Shown piece by piece: positions 1 to 11,119 of a stretch of 30,766 bases of DNA (the stretch's first letter is position 1; every line of letters starts with the position of its first letter). Source of the DNA: Apostichopus parvimensis (taxonomy: Eukaryota > Echinodermata > Holothuroidea > Aspidochirotida > Stichopodidae). A program made the translations under genes and the position numbers. The notes below the pieces were generated by a model. That model did no database searches. It was given only the letters and a program-made list of their open reading frames with translations, and was not told the DNA's origin. The stretch spans positions 81,108 to 111,873 of the forward strand of contig KN883517.1 in assembly GCA_000934455.1 (NCBI GenBank). Direction: 5' to 3'.

Positions 1-357
1 CATAGTCCATGTCAAGCTTAGATGCATCCTGCGCATCGATTCTGAGGGGCTTGTGGGCCTAAACGTTTGTGGACCCACTGCATTTGATGACACTTTATTA
101 TTCTAACCTGTTTTCACAACAGCCCCATATCTGAAATAACAGATTTGATAGTCAGCTAATCACCATTTTCAGCAGAATCTGCAAACCAAAAAGGTCACAA
201 CAATCAATGAATTTATAATTTTATCAGTGACATCAAGAACTCGTATAATTGTGTGTTCGATCTGGAGTTCCCTATAAATTGACACTCTGGCTAGTATTAA
301 TCTTGGTTCTAATAGTTTGTTAACTATTAAACTTAGCTCTTGTATACAATATCTACA

Positions 358-392
358 TAAATAAATAAATATAATAATAATAATAATAAAAC
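358..392. repeat. ATA/AAT microsatellite
   Basis: Short uninterrupted run of ATA/AAT triplets in AT-rich non-coding DNA. Confidence 0.8.
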
Positions 393-865
393 TAAAATAT
401 TTAAAAAAAGAAAAACAGCATGTGCAGTAACTGTGCTGTACATACTTAATTTGTAAAATGACATTGTTATCAAACATGACTCATAAAAGAGAAATGTTTC
501 AACTCGGAACTTTGCAATCGTTTTTTCCTTCTCTTTCGGTGATATTTTTGAAACCCATTTTTGGTGATATTATTTAAACCTATGTAGTTGAGCAAGGACT
601 GAAAGATTATCCAGTAATAGTATAATAGTAAATATGTCAAAGAGAGCTCTTCTTTCTAATTATTAATATCCTGATGTGAAGTTTTAAAATCAGTCTATCC
701 AAGGTTGAATCTGTCCCATAAACAACAAAGAATATTAAATCTAAGAAAAATACAGAAAATGTAGCAGAGAGAGAGGGAGAGATAGAGAATAGAATCAAAT
801 CTTTCGTGTTGACAAAAATGGAAAAAATAATAGGCAATGGTACAGATATGCAATTGCTCATCAAA

Positions 866-907
866 AATATATATCATATATTAAAATATATATCATATAT
901 TAAAATG
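866..907. repeat. Two-copy AT-rich tandem repeat
   Basis: The motif atatatcatatattaaa is repeated twice back to back. No function is apparent. Confidence 0.7.
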
Positions 908-1735
908 TATTATAAATGTGTTATCTGGTAATACCATTACCCTACTACTTATTTGAAAGGTATTTCCCTCCACCCACTTTTTTTGCCTTAAAACTTCAGC
1001 CCGCATTTGGTTGTCAAGGTCGTAGTTCCTCATCATTTTATATCCTGTGGCGTAAAGACCTTGTCCTACAAAAGAAAAGATACAATAAATCAAATAAAAT
1101 GATAAAAAATGGGGAACATATTAAAAAAAAGAAAGTTTTAGCATTTTTTTTTTTAACTGTGGTACTGAGTGAAATAATTGGCCTTGGAAAGTACTCCATG
1201 AAATTTGAGTGAGAAAATATAAGCAAGCTCTGATTTAATAATGATAGCTTTTATGAGAGGTTATTTGAAAAGATGCCTTTTTAATATGTCATTTTTGTCT
1301 TTCTTTCTGCCTTTTGTCTATATATATTGTTATAGAACAAAACATTTTTTTTTTATGGCACATGGGTGCATTGGGTTGTAAGCATAAGTAGCACTCTAAA
1401 AGTTCATGTAAACTAGAGAGTGCAAACATGTTGAAACAACAAGTTTACGCGACTGACAAAAGAATGGGTTATGTTAATAATTTGCGCATTTAATTTGTTT
1501 TTTTGAGCGATGAACCTTACGTTGAAGATTGATACATGAGAGTTATGATAGGAGATTTTTAGGACAAAACCTATTTCTATGGAACAGTACTTCAACTTGA
1601 TAACAGGAAATAATGGACATAAAAACAGGTTTGTTACACTTTTCTGAAGCAGGAAATAACAACATGATCAACATCCATTCACCGTAACCTATCTCGTCAA
1701 GATGACTTTGCTAATATACAAAAAAAAAAGGGGGG

Positions 1736-1826
1736 AATAATAATAATTATAATAAAATAATTAGAATAATCATAATAATAATAATAGTAATAACAATAAT
1801 AATAATATTAATAATAATAATAATAT
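1736..1826. repeat. AAT/ATA microsatellite
   Basis: About 90 bp of imperfect AAT triplet repeat with occasional interruptions (agt, aac, att). Simple-sequence repeat, probably length-polymorphic. Confidence 0.9.
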
Positions 1827-1934
1827 TTTCATTGGAATTTCATAAGAAAAACTTTTCTTTTTTCAGTTAAATGCTTCATGAATCGTTGTTTCATTTTAGA
1901 TTGAGAATAATTGACCTGCATATCTTATAGTGTG

Positions 1935-2289
1935 CGCGGCAAAGTTTTTAGGGCTTTCAATGGTTGTCCCTGGGACAAACCCAGGCCTTACTTTTTGGTT
2001 GTCCGCACATCAAATTTTGCTGTCCAAACAAAAAACTGTAGCAAAATAACAATGACCAATATGTACAGTGTAGGAGAGATGTGTAAGTTTGGTGAATAGA
2101 TCAACTCTTAGGGTGATAACCAAATTGAAGATTTTATCTGTTTGGAGGTATTTTAATACTTTACAATGCGATCTGAGTTTCACGTAAACAACTAGTCACA
2201 TGTCAGGCGACCTCCAAAGCTGACTTTGGTTGTCCGAACAGAAATTTTGTCGTCTCGGACAACCCGTCAGCCATTAAGAATTTGCCCTG
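1935..2289. mobile_element. Degenerate inverted-repeat element (MITE-like)
   Basis: The left end (GGCAAAGTTTTTAGGGC, then GGTTGTCC and GACAA) resembles the reverse complement of the right end (GGCAAATTCTTAATGGC, then GGTTGTCC and GACAA). The arms are roughly 40-45 bp and imperfect. The GGTTGTCC motif recurs internally. There is no coding potential and no clear target-site duplication, so the ends and family are uncertain. Most likely an old non-autonomous DNA transposon. Confidence 0.5.
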
Positions 2290-2780
2290 GCAAGGGAGAG
2301 GGTGGGGACAGGGTGTTGGGGGGGGTAGGGGTTGATAATTAATATTTTCAGGGATAGTGACTAAGGAAAGGCTTTGTGTTTATAAAGCTTACATCTGTCA
2401 CGGCATCACTGTTTAAATCCAGTACTCTTATGTATGTGAATACCTGGAGAACCAGTACCGCTAACAGAGGGTACATTCAGCTGTATAGTGTCCCACATTT
2501 GCTGCACTATTTGCATATTTGCTATGATCGTCTTTGATGTGACTTCATATAGAGTGACAGGTCTTTTCAGTCTTACGGATTAACCGTCAAAGAATTCCAA
2601 GGATTTATGACTCTGCAATGTGAAATTCCTCATTTAGTGAATTATCCCGATCATCTTGTCATTAAGCTGTACTTGGAAGACAGCGGAAAAGTCGTTTATT
2701 GTGGCAGAGATCATGGATCATAAATACTGAATTTCTTCCCTGTTAAATCACTTTCTCCCTCCTCCTTGTTTCTGTTTCAG

Positions 2781-2880
2781 TTTGACCACGCCCCCGAGTA
2801 CTCCGAACACCCCAACTACTCCAGTCAACAAGAACCATCCATCGATGATGGGTGATGAGCCGCTGAATTTGGAGATGCCA
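2781..2880 (+). CDS. Internal exon of an unidentified plus-strand gene
   Basis: A 100-bp exon with acceptor tctgtttcag before 2781 and donor CCA|GTAAGT after 2880. It begins with one base completing an upstream codon, then encodes 33 residues (LTTPPSTPNTP... to ...NLEMP) rich in Pro, Thr and Asn, ending in phase 0. The next exon starts in phase 0 and continues the frame. The Ser/Thr-Pro-rich composition suggests a disordered linker with possible proline-directed phosphorylation sites; that is inference. Family not recognised. A second frame of this exon also reads as plausible protein (FDHAPEYSEHPNYSS...) but hits a stop inside the exon. Confidence 0.6.
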
Positions 2881-3383
2881 GTAAGTGGATGTCATTGGAA
2901 GTCATTGAGAGAAAGGGAATGTGGGGCTGGGGGTAAAGGGGGGATGTGTTTGTGGGACAGTTGATGATAAAATGTCTCTAAGCAACAAGTCTTTTCGGAA
3001 CCAGTTCAACTCTTCCATTTTTGCATTTAAGTCATTACCAATGTAATGTCAAGATGATATGTGAAGATTGGGAATATATATATATGGTTTTTTTTCTTGG
3101 GGGGGGGAGGGCGCTGGGGATTAAGCGGGGGTTGAAGGATTTGTTAAGAAGTAGAAAAGCATTAGGGTTTTCTAGACAAACCCTTTCCCTGTTGCTGTCA
3201 GGGTTTTTAATGACTAATTTTTGAGGTGTGATGTTGGAAACACAGCCAGTGTTACATGTGCAGCACTACTTCACACCAATATTAGCATGGCTGCCATACT
3301 TTGATGTTTGTTATCTAAATTGTACTTTGAACACAACAACCTCTTTTCTTGAAGTTCTTTACTCTCTCTTCATTCTCTCCCAG
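2881..3383 (+). other. Intron of the unidentified plus-strand gene
   Basis: GT-AG intron (GTAAGT ... ttctctcccag) of 503 bp. It contains a G-rich run near 3100-3120 and no other recognised feature. Confidence 0.6.
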
Positions 3384-3775
3384 TCTATTACTTCTATGGC
3401 AAACTTACATGGGGTCTTCCCTATGCCCAAAGAGTCTGACAGCTTTACAGGATCACCCCGTTCCTTATATCCGGACAAGGTATCCTGCCTTCCGCAATCG
3501 AGACCAAGCCAAGACGGTGTGATGGAAGGGCAGTGCTTACCCATGAACTTGGAGGCTAGGCCAGAGCACCACAGCATCAATAGTGTGGTAGGAGATGAGC
3601 CACGAGAGGGAGTCCATCCCAGGGAAGAGGTCAATGGGGATGTGGATCACCCTCCTCCACCTTCACCTACCCCAGCTGGGGCCAGAATGGAGGATGGACC
3701 ACAGGACCCAAACGAAGAAGAAGGTCCAGTAGAAGGGAGGGAGGCCGAAGAACGGAAGGAAGATGGAGAAGATAT
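3384..3775 (+). CDS. Internal exon, Pro-rich then acidic tail, unidentified gene
   Basis: A 392-bp exon with acceptor cattctctcccag and donor AT|GTAAGT. It begins in phase 0 and ends with two bases of a codon, matching the neighbouring exons. It encodes 130 residues starting SITSMANLHGVFPMPKES. There is a PPPPSPTP segment, then a long Glu/Asp-rich stretch ending EERKEDGED. No membrane segment, cysteine pattern or catalytic motif is visible, so this looks like a disordered cytoplasmic or nuclear tail. At 392 bp it is not a multiple of three, so skipping it would change the downstream frame. I do not recognise the protein. Confidence 0.65.
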
Positions 3776-4925
3776 GTAAGTCACTGTTATGGACTTAGAG
3801 ATCAGTTCGAAGGAATGCTATTTTCTGTTTCGATAGATTAAAGGAGAACATGATAATTAAAGCATTCTGGTGAAATGTGAATATTGAAATCTTTATTCTT
3901 TTACCAAGAAATGAACTTGAAGCAAATGGGTGTAATGTCATAGTTGCACATTGACACAAAAAAAAATCTTGATTTGCTTTATATGTTTCACTCTGTGGTG
4001 TTGATCTCGAATTGGATAGGATTCCAACTTTTTTTAAATAAGGTTGGGAACGGAGTTAAAAGTTTTTTGGAATATTCATGTACCAACTATTATGTTGATT
4101 ATGCATTATTATGCAGCATATATTGAAGTAGAACTTGAAGTAAAAAGTGTTGCTCTGCCAACATTTATTGCTAATATTTATCAGATAAAGTTATTAGACA
4201 CTTTTGTGCTAGTAGTGATGACTCATGTAAAACTCTCAAAACTATCAGTTTAGGGTGTGGATATGTATTTTTCCAGGTCACAGTAAGGGGGTCTGTGATG
4301 TCATCTGGGCAACTGCTCTTCAAAAGCTTTACTTAGGCAATTATAATCTTGTTGTTCATTTATCCTTGAAACCTGATAAATTTTAGAAATGTTGCTCAGC
4401 TTTCAAAGTTTCTCTATAATTTCATCAAAATGTATCTTTTGGTAGCAATATTTCTTTCTTCTAGAGAAAAAATTGACATGTGATAAAGAAGAAAAAGAAG
4501 ACATTTTTACCTCAAGTGCCCTGATTATATTATCCATTCTACTGTTGCCAGATGCAATAATCAGAAGTATCACAAAATTTTGAGAAATTTATATCTTCAC
4601 AATAGAAATTGCTATGAGGATCTGGTTTTTGCCTTAGATACAAATATCTGTTGGTAATTTAGCCAAATATCAACATCAACTGCCAGAAAATTCTTTCAGT
4701 ATATTTGAAATACTCCTTCTCTCTCAAGCATCTTCTAAAAGCAGGTTAAGTTGCCCAACACATTAAAGTGTTAAATGAAATCTGATTTGTGCTTTCTGTC
4801 ATTCAAAAAAAATGTACCCAATTTGCTCCAACCCTTTTTTTTTGCATCATTTATGCCTTTGTGTCATAGTGATGCAGGATGCAGAAATGTGACTTAAAGG
4901 TATATTCTCCCCTCCTTTGCCACAG
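3776..4925 (+). other. Intron of the unidentified plus-strand gene
   Basis: GT-AG intron of 1150 bp (GTAAGT ... ctttgccacag). AT-rich; no exon, transposon or structured repeat recognised. Confidence 0.6.
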
Positions 4926-5397
4926 GATGGAACGTCCGACCCAGGTGAAACTCTGCATGAGGCTGGCGCCGTCAGAGGACGCTTTCATACCCCCGGCTTC
5001 CCTCCATCAGGATATAGTACACTACAAGGACTCGCTTGATTGCCAAATAGCTGATACACCAAAGAAAGTGAGCCACTTTCGTCACCAGTCTGATGACGGG
5101 GACTACCCCAGTCAAACCAACGGCAACCTCCCGGAGGAGGAAGAGGAAGAAGATGACGAAGTCTACCACCGTCAGGATGTCCGGCATAACGGCCACATGA
5201 TGGCAGACGAGTACGAGGAACAATTACAATACCGCCATAAGACCGCCTCCTCCGAGACCGCGGTCCGGTATCGCCATCCGGACATGAATGGCGACATCGA
5301 GGGGGTACACGAGAGCGAGGCCGCCAGGCTGCGGAGTAAATATCACAATAGCCAAGAGGACATGGTGAATGAGTCGGAGGCGATGGCGGTCGAGTAG
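4926..5397 (+). CDS. Terminal coding exon of the unidentified plus-strand gene
   Basis: Acceptor cctttgccacag precedes 4926. The first G completes the ATG codon begun in the preceding exon, then 156 residues follow to a TAG at 5395-5397. The sequence starts MERPTQVKLCMRLAPSED, contains an uninterrupted Glu/Asp run (PEEEEEEDDE) and many His, Arg, Asp and Tyr residues, and ends NESEAMAVE. It is GC-richer than its surroundings, as expected of coding DNA here. With the two preceding exons it gives about 320 residues of hydrophilic, mostly acidic C-terminal tail with no recognised domain. Read in the frame produced by skipping the previous exon, it encodes 37 residues (DGTSDPGETLHEAG...) to a TGA at 5037-5039. 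Exon and stop assignment are good; identity is unknown. Confidence 0.65.
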
Positions 5398-8300
5398 AGT
5401 GAGTGTGTGTACCCCTCCTCATCATCCGCCTCCTCCTCATCTGTTTGAACCAAAGCATAGATTTATTTTCATACGTAAAAGAGGTATTTAGTCTGAACAA
5501 TGTGACTCCTGTGAGAATAAAGGAGGAGAGGAAAAGAGAGAGAGAGAGAGACAATAGGGAGAGCAACCATGTTGAGCAAGAAAGAAAACAAAAAGCAATA
5601 TAAAGTTAAAAAGGGGGAAACTTCTTGGTAAATATGGAGAGGACATGGAGATATGTAACTGTTTGTAAGATAATCGGAAAGGGGCGTGGGGGTGAGGGGG
5701 GTAAGAAATGGGATTTTAACTTGTGCTTGGTACAAACTATGTGGTAGAAAATACCACAATAATATTGTAAATACTTAAGCAGAAAAGAACCAAAGTTTTG
5801 TGTTGATTAATTTATGATGACATATCTTTCTTATGCATGCATGCTTATAGAGTTGTTTATATTTGTACAAAAGTTCTGTGGAGGGGTTTGATACCAGCTA
5901 TTTTACAACATTTGTTTCCAAACATCAGTTTCAGTTCTACTTCAAACTTTAATATTCTTGACTTTAATTCGGTCATTTATTTTCATTTTCTTCAGTATGT
6001 GTTTGTTAGAACCTTTTCAAGCTGTGGAAGTTTGCACCTCTAACTGTTACAGCTAAATGAGCATGGGGTTGTGACAGTGGCGATGTTTCATGTAAGCGTT
6101 TGTTTTTTCTGCAACTGAGACAGTTTTGGGACTTTCTGTACCTCCTGTAGAGATGTAGGTATGTTTAATACTGCAAAAAAGAATGTACAAAGTTCTCATA
6201 CCAGACAGTTCTTTTGACAAGACCCAGATGTATTGGTATATTTGTAGTGGTGGGTGTCTACAGAATTAAACAGTTCTTGGAGTGTAGTTCTATTTGGGTA
6301 GTACCCCTTTTTTTTCATCAGTGGTCTAAGTCAGGCCATCAATAAGAAAGCTTGCCATTGAGGCTTTGAGGCTGTGTTCTCTACATTGTTATCATCTTTA
6401 AGAGCCAACCTCTGTAATATTCCTTGTAACCCCTTGTTTTATAATTGAAGTTATTGGGCGTCTGCAAGCGTGTTACCAATTTTAACTTTATTCCCCTGAC
6501 ATTGGTAGGCTACTGCAGTAAATTTTGTTGTTCGATATGACTACATGTGGTTTGAATAATTGAGCTGACTTGAAATGGAATGGTAGGGAGGGCAGAAAGG
6601 GGTTTGTTCCCTTCCCCCCTCCCACCCCAAAAAAAGGGTGAAACATGAATTTTTTGTGCTCCCCATATCCCCAACTCACAACTGGTTTTGCAACAACTTT
6701 GATCCCTTCCTTTCTTCTCCCGTATTTCAAAATGAAAAGGTTTGTCACCTACTGGTAGATGATTGAATTTTGTCTTTTAAATCTAGTTGTAAAGGTTAAT
6801 ATGTGAAGTTTTATATTTTATACTATTTAAAGTACTTCTCTGACCTTACATTTGCTCACAGATCTTGTTATCCTTCATTAGAAACTCATTCACTTTGATC
6901 CCCTGATGAAAAGTAGCCTAACACATTGTACTCTTACCATGCCTCGACAAATTTTTTTAAAACTACTCGCCAACTGGCGACCGAGTCTAAAATTCTACGC
7001 GCCAAAACGTAAAATTTACTCGCCATTTTTTCTCGCAAAGTGTTTGTGTGATATAAGCCTATATAGTATGGCCTAACTTAGGATATAGCAGTTTAGTGTT
7101 ACTGTTAGTTGTTTACAGCAAAAACGATCTATTTAAATTGTGCTTCGTCAAAAGTGTTTAAAACATGATATTCATGCGTTACCCCTGTTTGAGTTGTCGT
7201 TACGCAGTTATTTAAGTAGTAGTTTTCAAGTTTGGTTACACCTATCGTGCATCATTTAATCGATTAGTATGAAATTAGTTTCGAGCTGGTGAACAGAGCT
7301 GTTCATTAGGACCTACTTGTAACAGTGCACTTGATAATTCTACTGTGATGTGTAACATTAGGCAAAAGGCCTTTGTTGATTGGCTCGCAAGTTAATAGTA
7401 AGCTTATCGTATAAAGGCAGTGAGCGAATGAGCCACTCGCCAAAATGTCGAGCGTAATGCATTTTTTGCTCGCCAGCCGCAAATTCTAGTCGCCATTGGC
7501 GAGTTGGCAACCGTATTTGTCGAGTCCTAACCTTACAATTCATCATGGACATAGTGAATCGGGTCAAACATTTTTATATCACTTCTCATATTTATTTTCA
7601 ATCAAATAGTTACTTACCCTGGAGTTAGAAATAACATTTGGAATATGGTGGAAAGGAATCCATTGCACAAAAACGTTTTGTTTTCTCATCGTCTTAGGTA
7701 CATTTTGCTCAAGGCCTACTCGCTTATTGGGAAATATTTTGCACAAAAATCTGTCACAAAAGATCTTCAAGAAGTGTTCATATTCCAGTGCTTGTATTTT
7801 CATGAAACTATTTTTCCGCAGAGTGACTAATCTCTCATATTCTTCCCCACCCCCCCCATCTCCCAAACCTCCCTATTTATTGCATTTCTGATGTAAAGTG
7901 GGATAGCACATTGACTTTCAAGATATGAACAGAATCAAATACCCATTTCTCCCCCCAAATTGCATCCCACACAAAAGCATTACTCAGTATATGCTACATT
8001 CGTCAAAATGAGGTCCAAAATGTATCTCAAACTGCCCAATTTGTTGCTATTTTTCGGTTTATCTGCAGTTGATGCATATATTCTCTTAAGATTTTCAAGT
8101 GTTCAAAGATTCCATTTTTCTTGGTTATCGGAGGACAAATTGGCATATCATTAGATTTTGATCAAATCATCCCCCAGCTCTCCTTCCCATTCACCCATGT
8201 TTACATGTTTTTTTTGTCCATTTTATTTATCATTTTATTTATCATTTTATACTTCTTATTTAATAAATATTCCGTGGTTTCCAGTGCCTGCAAAATAGAG

Positions 8301-10739
8301 TTCGTTCATTCAGTAATCTTCTTCAGCTTACGTTTGGGTGGTTTATGTATGTGGTTTCAAATCTAATACATTTGCAACAGACATTTGGAAATTTGGGATA
8401 TATGTAGGTGAATTCCAATAAGAAAGTGTGTTTTTCATTGGCTCTAATATTCAAGCCTGTATCATGTTGTGGGTATAAGGGGCATTGAATTGTCACTTTA
8501 TTCACTTCACACTCGCACGTCATACATGAAGGAAAATTGTAATCAATCTTGAACTGTTAAAATGTATTTGTGTTTCTTGGAAGTGGCAGGTACATTGTGC
8601 ATTTGGAAGCATGGAATGTTGTTTGCTTAGCAACTCAATGTCAGTCTAATTGATAGCTCAATGAGTCAGTCTGTACAAACAGTTGTTGTCCTTAATCGAC
8701 AACACCATATTGTTGCAATGAAAAAAAAAAACACCTTTCAACAAGGATAATACAGCCACCTTCAAATCATTCTCTCTCTGTAATAACATTTTACTCTTAA
8801 CTTTATTTAACAAACTCCAATGTCTGTGGAATACTTGGGATTATCAGAAGTCAAGTTTTGTTTTGTTAAAGGAACAGATTTGAAAGATCTTCTCCCGGCA
8901 TTTGTTCACATTTGACTCTACTACTACTCTCCACTCTGTGACAGTTCTTTTCGAAATAACTTTTTTTTACTTTCGAAATTACAGTTAACCTCCAAAATTA
9001 TTTTTTCTCGTTTGAAGTCAATGTCAAAAAAGATACAGATTTAAAAGGTCCAGTTTAAATTCAAAGCTTTGCCAAAAACAGAAAAGAACATATTTGACAG
9101 ACTGATTTGTTAAATGATAACTGTTGCCTGTTTTCTTCCCCCTCCCCTCCCACCCCTCACCCTACCCCACTTTGATTATTGCTGGTGTGTGCATGTACGA
9201 AGGCCTTCAGTTATAACATATGTGTCTTTGTACTACCAATGTCTACCAATGAAGTATTTAAGCTGTACAGTGAACACAAGGAAAAAGGAAGCAAAGATTT
9301 CATCTTCCTTGAAATCGTATATATTTAGGAGAAACTAAAATAACTATTGAAATTTTGTGCAGCTACAAAATCTCTCTAGAAGAAATGTTAAATTTTTAGG
9401 AATTTTTTCAAGAGAGGTCTTGATAGGTTGGTAAATGGGAATTCTAAAATGTATATAGATGTATTATAATTGTAAAATTTTTAAGAGCATAACCAACTAG
9501 AAATAAAAGGGGCAAGCTTTGCGTTGTGGTAAGGTTGCTTTTTGTAGAGAAAAACCTTTAAAGGAGTACTGTGTGTTATGCATTAACAGAAGTCAAGGGT
9601 GTGTGTTTCCTCCAAAGAAAATTTTCATACTTAACAACGTAAAAAAAAATTGGTGCCTTTCTGTTTTTCGTTCGTGTTTTTCGAGCAGAGGTAGCAGATG
9701 GTTTCCATAATATGTTCATTTCTTTAACGTTTCCTTTAGATGTTTCCATGGTAGCATCATCAAATAATTTCACCTGTTCCCTTTCCCCACAACTTAAGTT
9801 CTATCAACTCCTATATAGCAAGATCAACAGGTTTGCAAATTATTATCATATGTTTATTCATTCATATTTTTGTCTCGTAAAAATTAAAACACAAAGCAAA
9901 TATCTTTTTAAAATTTTGTTTAAGACATGATCCAACCTTCTGATAAATTTGATCTCTCTTACTATCAGAAGTGAGTATAAAATGAGAATTTCCTTCTTGC
10001 AATGGAAGCAAGTGTCAAGTTTAGAGAAGGGCTATCTACATACTATGAAAACTGGACATCAGAAAGAAGAATCCACTCTTTATGGGTCGGGGGGGGGGAG
10101 AGTAATATTTCTCAAACACTCACAGAGAATTAAAATGTTAAGCTTTACGGTATATTTTGGCAATAAAAGTTATAATAAATAATGGGTTCCAAAGAGACGG
10201 TATGGTTCGATATCATTGTCATTGATCTTTCCCATGGAAAGTTTCTTGACTTTTGGGATAAAATTTATATTTAAAAGCTATTGGTAATTCTGATAATTAT
10301 TTGAAATTCAACTCATATTTAAATGTAAAGTGATCGTTTTCTTTATGATTTAATGTTTTTTTTTTATATTTTAAAAACTACTTGTTAAAGAGTTAAGATT
10401 TTGATGTAATTTTTTTTTTTTTCGGGTGCATGCATTTTTGGGAGTAGAATCTTCTTGAAAGTTTTGTTTATTCGCTTTGATTGTCAAATTTACAACCACA
10501 GATCGTGTATTGCATCATTAACAGCTATAGTGTCAATTGCTTTTGTTCCAAGGTGGCTCCCAATTCTTTTAATCAATTTAATCAATTTTTTTTATCCGGT
10601 AAATTTTAAATACAGTTTTGTGACAGATGTATCTAGTCCGGGGTTACTTTGGCATTTATCACTCCCTCTGCTGAGGTTGTTCTGGTTATTATGTGATTTA
10701 AATCATTAAAAGTTTGTACTGTACCATTTTGGGGCTAGA
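5398..10739. other. Probable 3' UTR followed by intergenic DNA
   Basis: No coding exon recognised. The start is presumably the 3' UTR of the gene ending at 5397. Candidate AATAAA signals occur at 5516-5521, 9502-9507 and 10162-10167 and an ATTAAA near 6265; the sequence alone does not say which is used. A GA-rich run lies at 5520-5555 and an inverted-repeat element at about 6938-7529. Short open frames here look random. Confidence 0.45.
6938..7529. mobile_element. Non-autonomous DNA transposon with CTCGACAAAT ends
   Basis: The left end carries CTCGACAAAT, then ACTCGCCAACTGGCGAC, then GCGCCAAAA and ACTCGCCA. The right end, reverse-complemented, carries CTCGACAAAT, then ACTCGCCAATGGCGAC, then GGCGAGCAAAAA and TTTGGCGAGT. 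The arms extend about 100 bp with small indels and enclose about 400 bp of non-coding sequence. Imperfect flanking 8-mers (ACTCTTAC at 6930-6937, AACCTTAC at 7529-7536) match at 6 of 8 positions and could be a decayed 8-bp target duplication, which would point to hAT. The exact ends are uncertain by a few bases. Confidence 0.65.
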
Positions 10740-11119
10740 NNNNNNNNNNNNNNNNNNNNNNNNNNNNNNNNNNNNNNNNNNNNNNNNNNNNNNNNNNNNN
10801 NNNNNNNNNNNNNNNNNNNNNNNNNNNNNNNNNNNNNNNNNNNNNNNNNNNNNNNNNNNNNNNNNNNNNNNNNNNNNNNNNNNNNNNNNNNNNNNNNNNN
10901 NNNNNNNNNNNNNNNNNNNNNNNNNNNNNNNNNNNNNNNNNNNNNNNNNNNNNNNNNNNNNNNNNNNNNNNNNNNNNNNNNNNNNNNNNNNNNNNNNNNN
11001 NNNNNNNNNNNNNNNNNNNNNNNNNNNNNNNNNNNNNNNNNNNNNNNNNNNNNNNNNNNNNNNNNNNNNNNNNNNNNNNNNNNNNNNNNNNNNNNNNNNN
11101 NNNNNNNNNNNNNNNNNNN
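10740..11119. other. Assembly gap (380 N)
   Basis: Unsequenced run of N. Any apparent open frame across it is meaningless. Confidence 1.

Larger units (their letters stand above)
1..2780. other. Non-coding stretch left of the first recognised exon
   Basis: I see no convincing exon here. The sequence is AT-rich, with scattered short open frames that lack coding character or paired splice sites. It contains ATA/AAT microsatellites, a small duplicated AT-rich motif near 866-907 and an inverted-repeat element at about 1935-2289. It is presumably an intron of the plus-strand gene whose exons begin at 2781, because that exon starts mid-codon and needs an upstream exon. Confidence 0.5.

Noticed and set aside
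2577-2722. Protein-like open stretch (SYGLTVKEFQGFM...) after a ttttcag acceptor
   Set aside because: No donor of the right phase before its stop and no recognised family; a chance frame is as likely.
4985-5566. 193-codon open frame antisense to the last exon of the plus-strand gene
   Set aside because: It mirrors the GC-rich coding exon on the other strand, has Arg/Pro-rich random composition and no splice or domain support.
7358-7567. 69-codon minus-strand frame inside the inverted-repeat element
   Set aside because: Overlaps the terminal arm, has no transposase similarity, and the element is too short to be autonomous.
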